A stretch of DNA of 61,843 bases from Desulfotignum sp. (GTDB lineage Bacteria; Desulfobacterota; Desulfobacteria; Desulfobacterales; Desulfobacteraceae). The DNA lies in the NCBI GenBank assembly GCA_011389555.1, contig JAABUD010000046.1:1-61843 (forward strand), written 5' to 3'. The translations under genes and the position numbers were made by a program. The notes beneath the pieces are model-generated. The model had not been told where the DNA came from, ran no database searches, and saw only the letters and a program-made list of their open reading frames with translations. Positions 26,801 to 35,400 of this stretch are shown in pieces (positions within the stretch are counted from its first letter, which is position 1; every line of letters starts with the position of its first letter).

Positions 26801-27500
26801 AGGCCCGCCGTGCCGCTTCTATGTCCTGCATGCGCCGGCGGATCATGTCAAACGGGTCCTTGGCAGGAGTCTGGCCGGCATATTCCACGGCATTGATGAT
26901 GGGCAGCACCTGTTTGAGAAGTTCCTGCGGCGTGGAGATCCCGGCTGCCGCCTTGAACTGGGACAGCGTGTCAGGGCCGAGGGGATAAAACCCGGCCCGC
27001 CAGAAATCACAGGCTGCTTCTTCCAGCAGGTCCTGGTCCCCGGGGGCCAGTTCCAGATCAAACAGGGACAAACTGTCAAACGCGTGCTGCCGGAGCATGC
27101 GCTGGCACCAGGCATGGATGGTGTGGATGGCGGACTCATCCATCCACTGGGCCGCCTGGTCCAGGCGCATGGCCATGGCCGGCCGGTCATCGGGATCGTA
27201 CGCGTTTTTCAGATCTTCCAGAAAGGGGTCCCCTGCCCCGGTTCCCCTGAAAAACCCGGCTGCCTCGGCCAGCCGGGTTCGAATCCGCTCCCGGAGCTCT
27301 TCCGTGGCTGCATTGGTAAAGGTGACCACCAGGATTTCCGGCGGGGTCAACGGCCGGGAAAAGCCGTTTTCTTTTCCGTGCCCCAGGACCAGCCGCAGGT
27401 AGAGGGCTGCAATGGTGTAGGTTTTTCCCGTACCTGCACTGGCTTCGATGAGCCGGACCCCGTTCAGCGGAAAGGTCATGGGATCTAATTTTTCCACCAT
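23784..27500 (-). CDS. recB: RecBCD enzyme subunit RecB
   Basis: This 1238-residue UvrD-type 3'-5' helicase-nuclease has Walker A ASAGTGKT (20-27), motif II MIDEFQDTDPIQYRSF, motif IV/V regions, VVTIHKAKGLEYPLVFLP and a C-terminal RecB nuclease domain with YFVLDYKSNYLGD (the D-x-K active site). All catalytic residues are present. AAGGAGG lies before the ATG, 2 nt after the recC stop. A short Gly/Ala/Asp-rich linker (AGADAGTEAGAGTG) precedes the nuclease part and may be a flexible tether. Confidence 0.94.
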   Translation of the reverse strand: MVEKLDPMTFPLNGVRLIEASAGTGKTYTIAALYLRLVLGHGKENGFSRPLTPPEILVVTFTNAATEELRERIRTRLAEAAGFFRGTGAGDPFLEDLKNAYDPDDRPAMAMRLDQAAQWMDESAIHTIHAWCQRMLRQHAFDSLSLFDLELAPGDQDLLEEAACDFWRAGFYPLGPDTLSQFKAAAGISTPQELLKQVLPIINAVEYAGQTPAKDPFDMIRRRMQDIEAARRAWASDFDGAVEQVTKARADKTLNNNKYRKPSLDRWMAQLDQWVNHGGPLPDEQVLEKLSSKGLADGTSRNNVPPAHPAYDALDRLNEALASMDIKQALMYHAAAEIHKRVAAAKDRLSRMGFNDLLTRLDQALTRPGSGKNRLAKVIRDQFPVAMIDEFQDTDPIQYRSFVVIYLNAANTGLFMIGDPKQAIYAFRGADIHTYLRARQDTRGRHYTLETNYRSTRPMVAAVNQVFGRASHLAQGAFLFKDQIPFEPVAARGRQETFLKEDRPVPAMTLWQMAQDGPVTKTGPEGYIARMANACAHEITQLITLGRQTPCRTGFVEPEKEITPLRPSDMAVLVRDGREAAAIRSALAACGVKSVYLSDRESVFETPEALSLLYILQACADPSNDARIRTALATQVLDLSYGALDRLNQDELAREAELERFRQFQHIWQHRGVLPMVRALLLAFNVAARMLAGPFGERRLTNVLHLAELLQAAEADLDGEQGVIRWLAAQIDNPQRGGDDQILRLESDQALVRVVTIHKAKGLEYPLVFLPFVCSFRKVTAAGSPMVKVHDPDGTVRMVVNPGAEDLDTADQERLAEDLRILYVALTRACHACWLGMGVMGRVTKASGEISDLHQSGIGYLLKGGEMIPAAELPSLLAEVKGDCDAVCVTPLPELSLEIAVPEPDNQVLLPARTFLGTIPKNWRITSYSGILTGAAMPGAGADAGTEAGAGTGVLLDGTAGDSPDSPAQDQLQESAGEERLSRPVFFKARSIHTFARGPEPGTFLHDILEWAAHTGFDRVVRDPAPTRDKIESLCSRRGWDAWSGVLSDWLFTLLQTRLHLPETTLTLSGLGADRCRAEMEFLFAAHQVDIQDLDRRVTNAVLPGIVRPVLRQDRVNGMLKGFIDLVFCHGGRYFVLDYKSNYLGDDAAAYDPDAMAHAMAGHRYDLQSVLYTLALHRLLKARVRNYDYDRDVGGAVYLFVRGVDASGTGVYADKPPGTLIHDLDRLFKERHAHDAPG

Positions 27501-27502
27501 GG

Positions 27503-30500
27503 CTATGCCTCCTTTTCCAGATCCGGTTCCAACGCCAGGACCAGGGGCTCATACAGGATCCGGCACAGGGAAACAAACGAATGATCATGGGCCTGCCATA
27601 CATCTTCAAACCCGGGATAGGCACTTTGCAGACAGGGATCATACGCCAGTTCACCGCCGAACTGGTAGCCGTCTCCTTCATACGCCCTGGCCGCCGCAGC
27701 CTTTGCCTGGTCCTCCTCTTTGGACATCCGGGCATGGGCATAGGCCAGCCCGGTTCTGGCCGTTACGGGCAACGGGCGGCGCAGCCCCCTGAACAGACAA
27801 AGGGCCATGGCCGAGAGAATCTCTTTTGCCCGGGATGGTTCCATGGGTGTCAGAGACATGGTTTTGTCCGGTGTTACCAGATGACTGGCAAGATCGATGC
27901 CCCGGGCGCATCCGGCCACATGTTTCACCCAGAGTCCTGCCAGGGGGTGCCACCGGGTGATCTTTGCCTTGCTTCCCATAATGGATTTCGGATAAAACTC
28001 CCAGCGGGCAAACCGGGCAGGGCCGCCGGATGTGCCGGTCCGGTCACCGGCCTCATCACCGGTCTGGTCAGGCACATCGATCTCATACACCGGGTCCAGC
28101 CAGTCATCCAGAATCATCGGCGGCATCTCATCCAGGGCAATGGTCAGGGAGATCTCCATGGGATCACAGGCACGGGGCCATCGGTCCAGCAGGGCCTGAT
28201 GGCCGGTAAGCATATCCATCACCGGTGCGGCAAGATCCTCTGCAGCAAGCCGGCCGAACCCGGCCATGGGCAGATCCCCGGTCCGGGTCAGGCGGCGGGC
28301 CTCTGCTGCCACGGCGGCATGGGCCTTCGAAGGCCCTGCATGGAGCCCTGCTTCCAGCAGCTGACTGCCCAGCCCGAACGGGGCCAGCGCATCCAGGGCA
28401 AAGGGTTCCTGATCCCGGCCGGTCACGGACAGGTCGTCAAACCGGACAGACAGGCGCTGATGGAAAAAATACCGGACCGGATTGTTAAAAAACCGGATCA
28501 GCGCCCCCAGGTTCAGGCCCTCCTCTACATCCGGCGGATCCAGGGGCGTTTCCCTGTCTTTCTCCGGATCTATATCCGGGCGGTTCTCTTTTCCGGAACC
28601 GTTCCCCGTATCCAGGGAAGCGCGCCACTCGTGGGCATAAGTAAACAGGCCGGACCGGTTCTCGATAAAATAATCTTTCCCAAAAGGCTGCAGCGGATGG
28701 AAACAGGTCAGGGCCTCCAGCAGATCCCGGGTGCCGGACCTGTCTTCGGAATCACCCAGGCACCAACCGGCCGCAAGATAGTCCCGGAACTGTCCCACCA
28801 GGACCGAGGGCATGCGCTCGCTGTTGTCTCTGTCATCCCGGCCCACATAGGAGATATACAGCCGCTGCCGGGCCGACAGCAGGGCTTCGAGAAACAGATA
28901 CCGGTCATCCTCCCGCCGGGACCGGTCTCCGGGCCGGTACAGCCCTTTGCCTGCCATGAGATCAAAATCCAGCGGGGGATGGCTCCTTGGAAAATCGCCG
29001 TCGTTCATCCCCAGCAGGCAAACCACCCGGAAGGGAATGGCCCGCATGGGCATCAGGGTCCCGAAATTCACCATGCCCGCCAGAAACCGCTGAGACATGC
29101 TGGATTCCTTCATCCGGGCCAGAATATGTTCCCGGACCACGGCCAGGGTCAGTTCCTCGTCCAGCAGGGCCTGGTCACAGGCATCCAGCCACTGGTCCAG
29201 GATCTGATCCAGATGGCCCAGCGTCAATTGATCCTGGCTGTCTGCGGCAACAAAACAATCCCGGGCAAGATGGCGGATCCGCCGGCACCAGGCCGCCGGG
29301 GAGCCGGTCCGGGTCAGGTCCTGCCACAGGGTTTCCAGCTGCCGGACCACATCGGCCAGCGGTCCGGCCAGGGCCGCATCCAGTCCCCCCACCTCGTCAT
29401 AGGGCTCAATCCCGTTCCATTGCGCGCCTTTGCCCGCGGCATAGCCCAGAAGCATCCGGTCCAGGCCAAAGGCCCAGGTGTTCTGTTCCAGCCCGCCGGG
29501 CAGTCTGAAAAAGGTCCGATGCGCCCCGTTCAGTCCCCAGGAGATGCCGGCCCCTTCGATCCATTGCCTCAGTTTCGGCAAATCCGCAGCATCGATCTCG
29601 AAGCGTTTCCGGAACGCGGCAACATCGAGAAGGTCCATGACCTCACTGACCCCCATGCGGGAATCGGGCAGGTGCAGAAGGGTTTCGACTGCCTTGAGCA
29701 GGGGCATGCTTTCTGTGCCGGGTTTGTCTGCAATGGTAAATGGGATGAACCGGGGATCCGTGACAGACAGGTTGCCGAACACGGCCTCTATGTGGGGGGC
29801 ATAGGACGCGATATCCGGGGTCATCACGATAATGTCCCGGGGATGTAAGTCATCCAGGTCCTCAAAACAATACAGGAGCTGATCCTGGAGAATCTCCACT
29901 TCCCGCTGCCGGCTGTGGGCCAGGTGGAATCGGATGGACGTATCATCGGATGTCACCGCCTGTTTTTCTGTTTCCTCTCCGGGTAAGGGATCCAGGTCCA
30001 GAACCGCCTGCTGGACCTGCTGCAAAAGGGTGTTATCACCGCCTCGATCGATAACATCCTCGAACAGATCGATCTGGGAAAAAGCGGTTTCATACTTTTC
30101 CGGTTCATCATACCCGTACAGCAGGCCGATGTAATCCCTGCCCTGTTTTCCCCATGCCGCAAGCAGCGGGTTGGCATGCTGGTGAAGCCGGTCCGGGTCC
30201 AGGGGGTCGGGCATGGCCGCCTTTGTCTGGTGCCGGGCATGCTCGATGCGCAGCAGTTCCCGGTCCTCGATGATATCGGCCCAGAAATGGCGGCAGGGGT
30301 TGTGAACAAACAGCAGCACCTGGCACAGGGAAGACACGGCATGCAGGGTTTCCAGCACCTGCCGGGGCAGAGAGGTGATACCGAACACAACGACCCGGGG
30401 CGGCAGTTCTCCGGGCCTTTGCCCGTTGCATGTTCTGGCCGTTTCCAGAAACTTGTGGTGGAGATCGGACCGGCCCATGATTCTGTATGCTTCCGGGACA

Positions 30501-31099
30501 TCGGCCCGGATCCTGCGCCACAGCTCCGCCTGCCACAGCTGATCCTCGCCCAGGGGTTTCGGGTGTCCTGCAATTCTGGCCAGCCGGTCCTCCCCCTTTG
30601 CCCAGTCTTCCAGCCAGTCGGCCCGGTACACCTGGTACTGGTCATACAGGTCTGCCAGATGGCCGGCCAGCTGACTGCGTTTGCGCAGATCGTTGTCCTG
30701 TTCAAGGAACCGGCGCAACGGATCAAACACAGATTCTGTGCAAAGCCCGGGCAACAGCCTGAAAATCCGCCACATCAGCCGCTCTTTGTCATAAGGGGAT
30801 TCTTCGGGAATGATGTCGCTGCCCAGAACGGCCCGATAGACGCGCCAGACATACTGCCCCGGCAGCTGCATGTCAATGCCTGCACTGATACCGCACCCGT
30901 CGTCCGCGGCCAGGGCCAGCTTGAGCCACTGGGCCATACCGTTGCTCTGGACAATGAACTGTTCGGTTTCCAGCACCTGCAGGGGATGGGCCTTGATCCA
31001 GCCCACAGCCACCTGTCTCAAATTTTCCAGATGGTTGGCATGGATAATGGAAAAACCAGGGGAAAGCCTGTGCCCGGTATGTTGATGTTGGGTGTCCAT
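27503..31099 (-). CDS. recC: RecBCD enzyme subunit RecC
   Basis: The 1198-residue protein starts with the RecC N-terminus (FSIIHANHLENL...FIVQSNGMAQWL, then GISAGIDMQLPGQYVWRV) and carries the inactive helicase folds that scan for Chi, for example FGTLMPMRAIPFRVVCLLGMNDGDFPR and the C-terminal inactive nuclease-like domain. First gene of the recCBD operon. An AGGA lies before the ATG, and the promoter must lie within 31100-31255. A complete RecBCD implies Chi-regulated double-strand break repair; the species' Chi sequence cannot be derived here. Confidence 0.93.
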   Translation of the reverse strand: MDTQHQHTGHRLSPGFSIIHANHLENLRQVAVGWIKAHPLQVLETEQFIVQSNGMAQWLKLALAADDGCGISAGIDMQLPGQYVWRVYRAVLGSDIIPEESPYDKERLMWRIFRLLPGLCTESVFDPLRRFLEQDNDLRKRSQLAGHLADLYDQYQVYRADWLEDWAKGEDRLARIAGHPKPLGEDQLWQAELWRRIRADVPEAYRIMGRSDLHHKFLETARTCNGQRPGELPPRVVVFGITSLPRQVLETLHAVSSLCQVLLFVHNPCRHFWADIIEDRELLRIEHARHQTKAAMPDPLDPDRLHQHANPLLAAWGKQGRDYIGLLYGYDEPEKYETAFSQIDLFEDVIDRGGDNTLLQQVQQAVLDLDPLPGEETEKQAVTSDDTSIRFHLAHSRQREVEILQDQLLYCFEDLDDLHPRDIIVMTPDIASYAPHIEAVFGNLSVTDPRFIPFTIADKPGTESMPLLKAVETLLHLPDSRMGVSEVMDLLDVAAFRKRFEIDAADLPKLRQWIEGAGISWGLNGAHRTFFRLPGGLEQNTWAFGLDRMLLGYAAGKGAQWNGIEPYDEVGGLDAALAGPLADVVRQLETLWQDLTRTGSPAAWCRRIRHLARDCFVAADSQDQLTLGHLDQILDQWLDACDQALLDEELTLAVVREHILARMKESSMSQRFLAGMVNFGTLMPMRAIPFRVVCLLGMNDGDFPRSHPPLDFDLMAGKGLYRPGDRSRREDDRYLFLEALLSARQRLYISYVGRDDRDNSERMPSVLVGQFRDYLAAGWCLGDSEDRSGTRDLLEALTCFHPLQPFGKDYFIENRSGLFTYAHEWRASLDTGNGSGKENRPDIDPEKDRETPLDPPDVEEGLNLGALIRFFNNPVRYFFHQRLSVRFDDLSVTGRDQEPFALDALAPFGLGSQLLEAGLHAGPSKAHAAVAAEARRLTRTGDLPMAGFGRLAAEDLAAPVMDMLTGHQALLDRWPRACDPMEISLTIALDEMPPMILDDWLDPVYEIDVPDQTGDEAGDRTGTSGGPARFARWEFYPKSIMGSKAKITRWHPLAGLWVKHVAGCARGIDLASHLVTPDKTMSLTPMEPSRAKEILSAMALCLFRGLRRPLPVTARTGLAYAHARMSKEEDQAKAAAARAYEGDGYQFGGELAYDPCLQSAYPGFEDVWQAHDHSFVSLCRILYEPLVLALEPDLEKEA

Positions 31100-31255
31100 T
31101 GTTTTTCCTGAAAAAAAAGGATCGCTTCAAAGGAGATGTTTGCAACATACCCTATAAACAAACCGGTGGGATGTCAACCAATGAATCCAGCCGGCCCCGG
31201 GCATCAAGACATTGCCTGTGCAAGGCCCTGGCAATCAAAGCCGCTGAAGCAGACG

Positions 31256-33036
31256 TCAGCCGGGATCAAAATACCGGATCTCATACTTGTAGCCCTGTTC
31301 CACCAGGAACAACTGGCGGTTCAATGCAAATTCCTGTTCATCCGTGCCCCTGGATACCAGGGTATAAAACCGGGACAGCTTTTCCTTGGGCCGAAGAATC
31401 CGCCCGAGACGCTGGGCCTCTTCCTGGCGGGAGCCGAAGGTGCCGGAAATCTGGATCATGACATTGGCATCGGGAGGGGATTTTCCGATGCAATCCGAAA
31501 CCGCTGCCGTTTGGGACCGATCAGGGCAAACACGTCTTCTTCTTTCCCGTCTTCCCGGACCAGGGTGGCGGTCAGCCCCAGCCGCCGTTTGGCCTGTATG
31601 CCGGTGGTGGCCCTGAAAACCGGAGCCGGTCAGGGGATTCTTTTGTCAGGACCAGCCGGCCGTAGACCCCGTACCATTCTTTTATATCCGACAACACATT
31701 TCCCGGCAGTTCATACCGGGAAAACCGGTGCAGACCATCCAGGATTGTCTCAAAGGGAATATCCAGGGCCGCGGCATTCCACATGGACAACGGACTGACC
31801 TTGTAGGTGTGGATGAATTCCGGGGATTTTACAAGTTCGGCAAAAAGGGCCAGAAAATCTCTGCAGGGCCCGTACAGAGGGTGCGCTGTTTCCAGCATCA
31901 GGGTCCGGTCGCTTTGAATGATCAGGGGGCCGTCCGGCGGCAGTGTTGTCACGACAAAATGTCCTCGATCCTGATTCGATACGTTTTTCGAAGATCTTTC
32001 AAAATGGCGGCTACTTTTTTCCTGTCTCATGAAATCGATGATGCGTTTCCGGTCCAGCTTCATGACACAGATTTTATCCTCTGACACCATGAGGCTGAAG
32101 AGGCTGAGGCGGCGAATCATATTCGCCGGATAGACGTCTGATTCGATGTGGATCTCGTGATTTGGCAGGATGGTTACCTTTGGTTCCGGAACAGCACCGG
32201 TAACAAACCGGAGGAACCTGTCGGTCATTTTGAATCCCTTGACCTGCCCCATGGAAGGAAAAATATCCTCCTGCTGTATTTTTTCGTAAACCAGTTCCAT
32301 ATACCCCATGCACAAGGGGATATATTCCAGGAACCGTTCAATATACCGGCCCTCCACCCGCTGGAATGCATCCGGGTCCGCTGGTTTCACTGTTGGCTCA
32401 TAACCGCCATATTTTGCTTCAAAAAAATTGCAGTACCGCCCACTTTTCCCGTCATGTTTATATTTGTATCTTGGTTTTTCCGGAATAAGAAACTATGGAT
32501 CAAGGTCTTTCAACCGCCGGATCAATGAAGCGGTTGAATACCAGACACCGGGGGTATAGTGTTTCAGGTGGTCGAATATCCTTCTTCTGATTTTGCCGAA
32601 ATCAAGAAACGGTATCACCCCGGTGTTACACCCCCAGGTGCTGAACCGGTCAAGTCTGCTCAGGGCATTGGAGGCATAGAATTCATTCCGGCTGTTTGAG
32701 TAGGAATCCACCAGACTGTCAATAAAATCGATCCAGTCCGATTCCCCGTGTTTGTCCACATTTATACCCCTCTTGATTACTGATCCTTGCAAAGGCGGAA
32801 ATATCAACCGGTTCGTTCCGTGCCAACAGAAAGTGAAGCATCCAGATTTCTTCCCGGGTTAAACTGTTCAATGCACTTTTCAACCCCACATCAGAAGTGA
32901 TCATGGTCTCAACAATTTCAGCCGATGCGGATTGGGGGGATGAAAATTGACGAAACCTGCAGATCGCTTTGACATCGGTCTGAGTTACTTCATTCCGGCA
33001 CATTTTTTTGATAATATCAGCCTGTTTCACAGCCAT
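31256..33036 (-). pseudogene. Broken XPB/Ssl2-type helicase gene
   Basis: Pieces of one gene follow each other on the minus strand. It starts at an ATG at 33036 with GGGAGG, runs through a winged-helix-like N-terminus, shifts frame near 32720-32800, continues to an in-frame TAG at 32495-32493, reads on in the same frame through the XPB N-terminal-type region to a stop near 31572, then in another frame gives IQAKRRLGLTATLVREDG (helicase motif III), and finally SGTFGSRQEEAQRLGRILRPK (motif VI). Walker A and the DExx box are missing. At least two frame changes, one stop and two deletions make it non-functional. Confidence 0.75.
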
Positions 33037-33127
33037 CGCCTCCCTGTTTTCATCATGGCACCTCATATATAAGAAACTGATTTGTTTTGAGTTGTGATTT
33101 TTTTTTCATATGTTGATTATACCTTTG

Positions 33128-34072
33128 TCATCCGCGGATCACCCTGCCGAAACGGTAGGCCACGAACGTATCCATGATCATCTGGGTAAGATGATAGACA
33201 ATGGCCGGGATCAGGGCCATGGGACAGGCAGCGGCAAAATAGCCGGCCCAGACCAGGTAGGAAACGGTCAGGGTTTTCTGGGAGGTGTGAATGGTGAACG
33301 CGGCGATGGACGGCAGATCCAGGCCGATGATTCTGGCCAGGGAATAGTTGAAAACCAGCATGAACACATGAAGGCCGATCATGAATGCCAGAACCAGGAA
33401 CAGCACGGGACCCACATCCAGGATGCTGCCCGCGGAGCTGGCCAGGGCGTTGAGAATGATCAGCAGCACGATGCATTGATTGAAAATGGAGATTTTTGCT
33501 TTGTGGGGGGGCAGGCTGTGTTTCACCCGGGGCCGCAGCACCTGGCCGATCATCGTGGGCAGCAGCACCTTGAGGGTCAACCCCAGCAGCATCTGGAGGA
33601 CGGGCAGCTCGATGGCCGTGTTGTCAAACGCCAGGATCAGGTTGAGCACGAACGGGATGGTCAGGATGGAAGCGAAATTCCCCAGCACGCAGATGAACAG
33701 GCTCAAAGGTACGTTGCCGCCGGCCATGGCCGTCATGACCGTGCCCGAGGCCACGGTGACGGGGGCGGCCCCGATGATCAGGGCACCCATGACAAAATCC
33801 GGCCAGGCCTCTAAAAAAAACCGGGCCGCATAATAGGCAGCCACGGGGAAAAAAATCAATGACGACACCAGGGCCGCCACCAGCACTTTGACATCCTTGA
33901 GCTGGGTGAGCACCCGGGTGGTTTCCAGAGACAGCCCCGTGAGCAGGAATGCCAGGAAAATCCCGATATTCAGGATATTGTTCTGTTTGATGACCCGGCC
34001 GATTTCCGGTTTTGTAAAAGCCACCCCGGCCATGACGGCCATACCGATGAAGAACCAGTATTTTTTGATCAT
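33128..34072 (-). CDS. Bile acid:sodium symporter (BASS/SBF) family transporter
   Basis: The 314-residue protein has nine to ten hydrophobic segments and BASS-family features: NIGIFLAFLLTGLSLETTRV, GALIIGAAPVTVASGTVMT and a symmetrical later GNFASILTIPFVL. It resembles the SBF-like group (PF13593, also called YfeH-like), Na-dependent carriers of organic anions or pantoate-like solutes. The start at 34072 has GGGA upstream; longer frames lack support. It is monocistronic, divergent from the SPFH gene. Substrate unknown. Confidence 0.8.
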   Translation of the reverse strand: MIKKYWFFIGMAVMAGVAFTKPEIGRVIKQNNILNIGIFLAFLLTGLSLETTRVLTQLKDVKVLVAALVSSLIFFPVAAYYAARFFLEAWPDFVMGALIIGAAPVTVASGTVMTAMAGGNVPLSLFICVLGNFASILTIPFVLNLILAFDNTAIELPVLQMLLGLTLKVLLPTMIGQVLRPRVKHSLPPHKAKISIFNQCIVLLIILNALASSAGSILDVGPVLFLVLAFMIGLHVFMLVFNYSLARIIGLDLPSIAAFTIHTSQKTLTVSYLVWAGYFAAACPMALIPAIVYHLTQMIMDTFVAYRFGRVIRG

Positions 34073-34254
34073 TTTTTTCCCTGTCCGCCTGTGTGAAAAC
34101 CGTCCGGAATCATGGGATGGGATACACAAATTGTCAAGGGATTTATCAACAATTGTTTGACAGACTTCGGTCGGGCCGGTAAACTTCATCCCATTCATCC
34201 GGCTGACACAACCAACAACTGACAAATCAGATTCATCTGCAAGGAGAAAAAAAC

Positions 34255-35400
34255 ATGGGTACCCACAACGTCGTTTTTCTCGAACTGCTGGAATGGTTTG
34301 ACGACACGGGAGAAGCACTGGTGCACCGGCTGCCGGCCAAAGGATCGGCAGATATCAAATACGGAGCCCAGCTGGTGGTAAGGGAAAGCCAGGCTGCCGT
34401 GTTTTTCTACAACGGCAAGGCCGTGGGGGCGTTCGGCCCGGGCCGCCATACCCTGAAAACCGCCAATATCCCGCTGTTGACCAAACTGGCCAGCTTTCCC
34501 TGGGGGTTTACCAGTCCGCTGCGGGCCGAGGTGTATTTCACCAACCTGAAAACCTTTGTCAATCTGAAATGGGGTACCCGTGATCCCGTGGCGTTCAGGG
34601 ACCGGGATTTAGGGCTGGTACGTCTTCGGGCCTTCGGGGTGTTCAACATCCGGATCGTTCAGCCCGTGTTGTTCATCAACCGCCTGGTGGGGACCCAGGG
34701 GGTATTTTCCACCCAAAGCGTGGCGGATTACCTCAACCAGGTGGTGGTGTCCCGGTTCAACGACCATATCGGCGAACAGATCGATACGATTTTCGATCTT
34801 CCGGCCCGGTATGACGAGTTGTCCGAAAGCCTGGCCGCCAGACTGCGAAAAGATTTTTCCCGGTTCGGCCTGAACCTGACCCAGCTGTACATCAACGCCA
34901 TCACCCCGCCACCGGAGGTGCAGAAAGCCATTGACGACAAAAGCCGGCTGGGCGTGTTTGACGACATGAACAAGCTCATGCAGATGAAAACCGCCATGGC
35001 CATGGAAAAGATCGCGGAAAACCCGGAGGGCGCGGCCGGCGGCGGTGCCCAGGCCGGCATGGGCATGGGACTGGGAGTGATGCTGCCGGGCATGTTTGCC
35101 AGACAGCTGGCAGGGGGCGGGCCGGCCGACCCTTCCAAGGCATCGGGCAGCAACACCGTTTGTGCCGAATGCCGGCACCCGGTTTCCGACGATGCCAACT
35201 TCTGCCCGTCCTGCGGTCACCAGCAGGTGATTTTTGAAAAATGCACCCAGTGCGGCAAAAACATCACTCCCAACACCCGGTTCTGCCCCCGGTGCGGGAC
35301 CCCGGTCGAAACCGCCCCCAAAGAGAAGATCTGCACCCGGTGCAAGACGAAAAATCTGCCGGAAGCGGTTTTCTGCAACCAGTGTGGTGAACGTCATTAG
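34255..35400 (+). CDS. SPFH-domain protein with C-terminal zinc ribbons
   Basis: The 381-residue protein has an SPFH/YdjI-type domain (about 20-230: GAQLVVRESQAAVFFYNGKA...FGPGRHTL), a Gly/Met-rich linker (AGMGMGLGVMLPG) and three C-terminal zinc ribbons (CAECRHP...CPSCG, CTQCGKN...CPRCG, CTRCKTK...CNQCG). There is no membrane span, so it is expected to be cytoplasmic or membrane-associated. Proteins of this type accompany phage-shock/tellurite-like or virion-core-like modules. AAGGAG precedes the ATG. The next gene starts inside its end. Confidence 0.85.
   Translation: MGTHNVVFLELLEWFDDTGEALVHRLPAKGSADIKYGAQLVVRESQAAVFFYNGKAVGAFGPGRHTLKTANIPLLTKLASFPWGFTSPLRAEVYFTNLKTFVNLKWGTRDPVAFRDRDLGLVRLRAFGVFNIRIVQPVLFINRLVGTQGVFSTQSVADYLNQVVVSRFNDHIGEQIDTIFDLPARYDELSESLAARLRKDFSRFGLNLTQLYINAITPPPEVQKAIDDKSRLGVFDDMNKLMQMKTAMAMEKIAENPEGAAGGGAQAGMGMGLGVMLPGMFARQLAGGGPADPSKASGSNTVCAECRHPVSDDANFCPSCGHQQVIFEKCTQCGKNITPNTRFCPRCGTPVETAPKEKICTRCKTKNLPEAVFCNQCGERH

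Noticed and set aside
27270-27300. tRNA T-loop-like sequence GGGTTCGAATCC
   Set aside because: It lies in the coding sequence of recB (antisense view), and no acceptor, D or anticodon stems can be formed around it.
27581-29848. 755-residue open frame antisense to recC
   Set aside because: Same cause: shadow of recC, with no recognisable domain and extreme Gly/Pro/Gln content.
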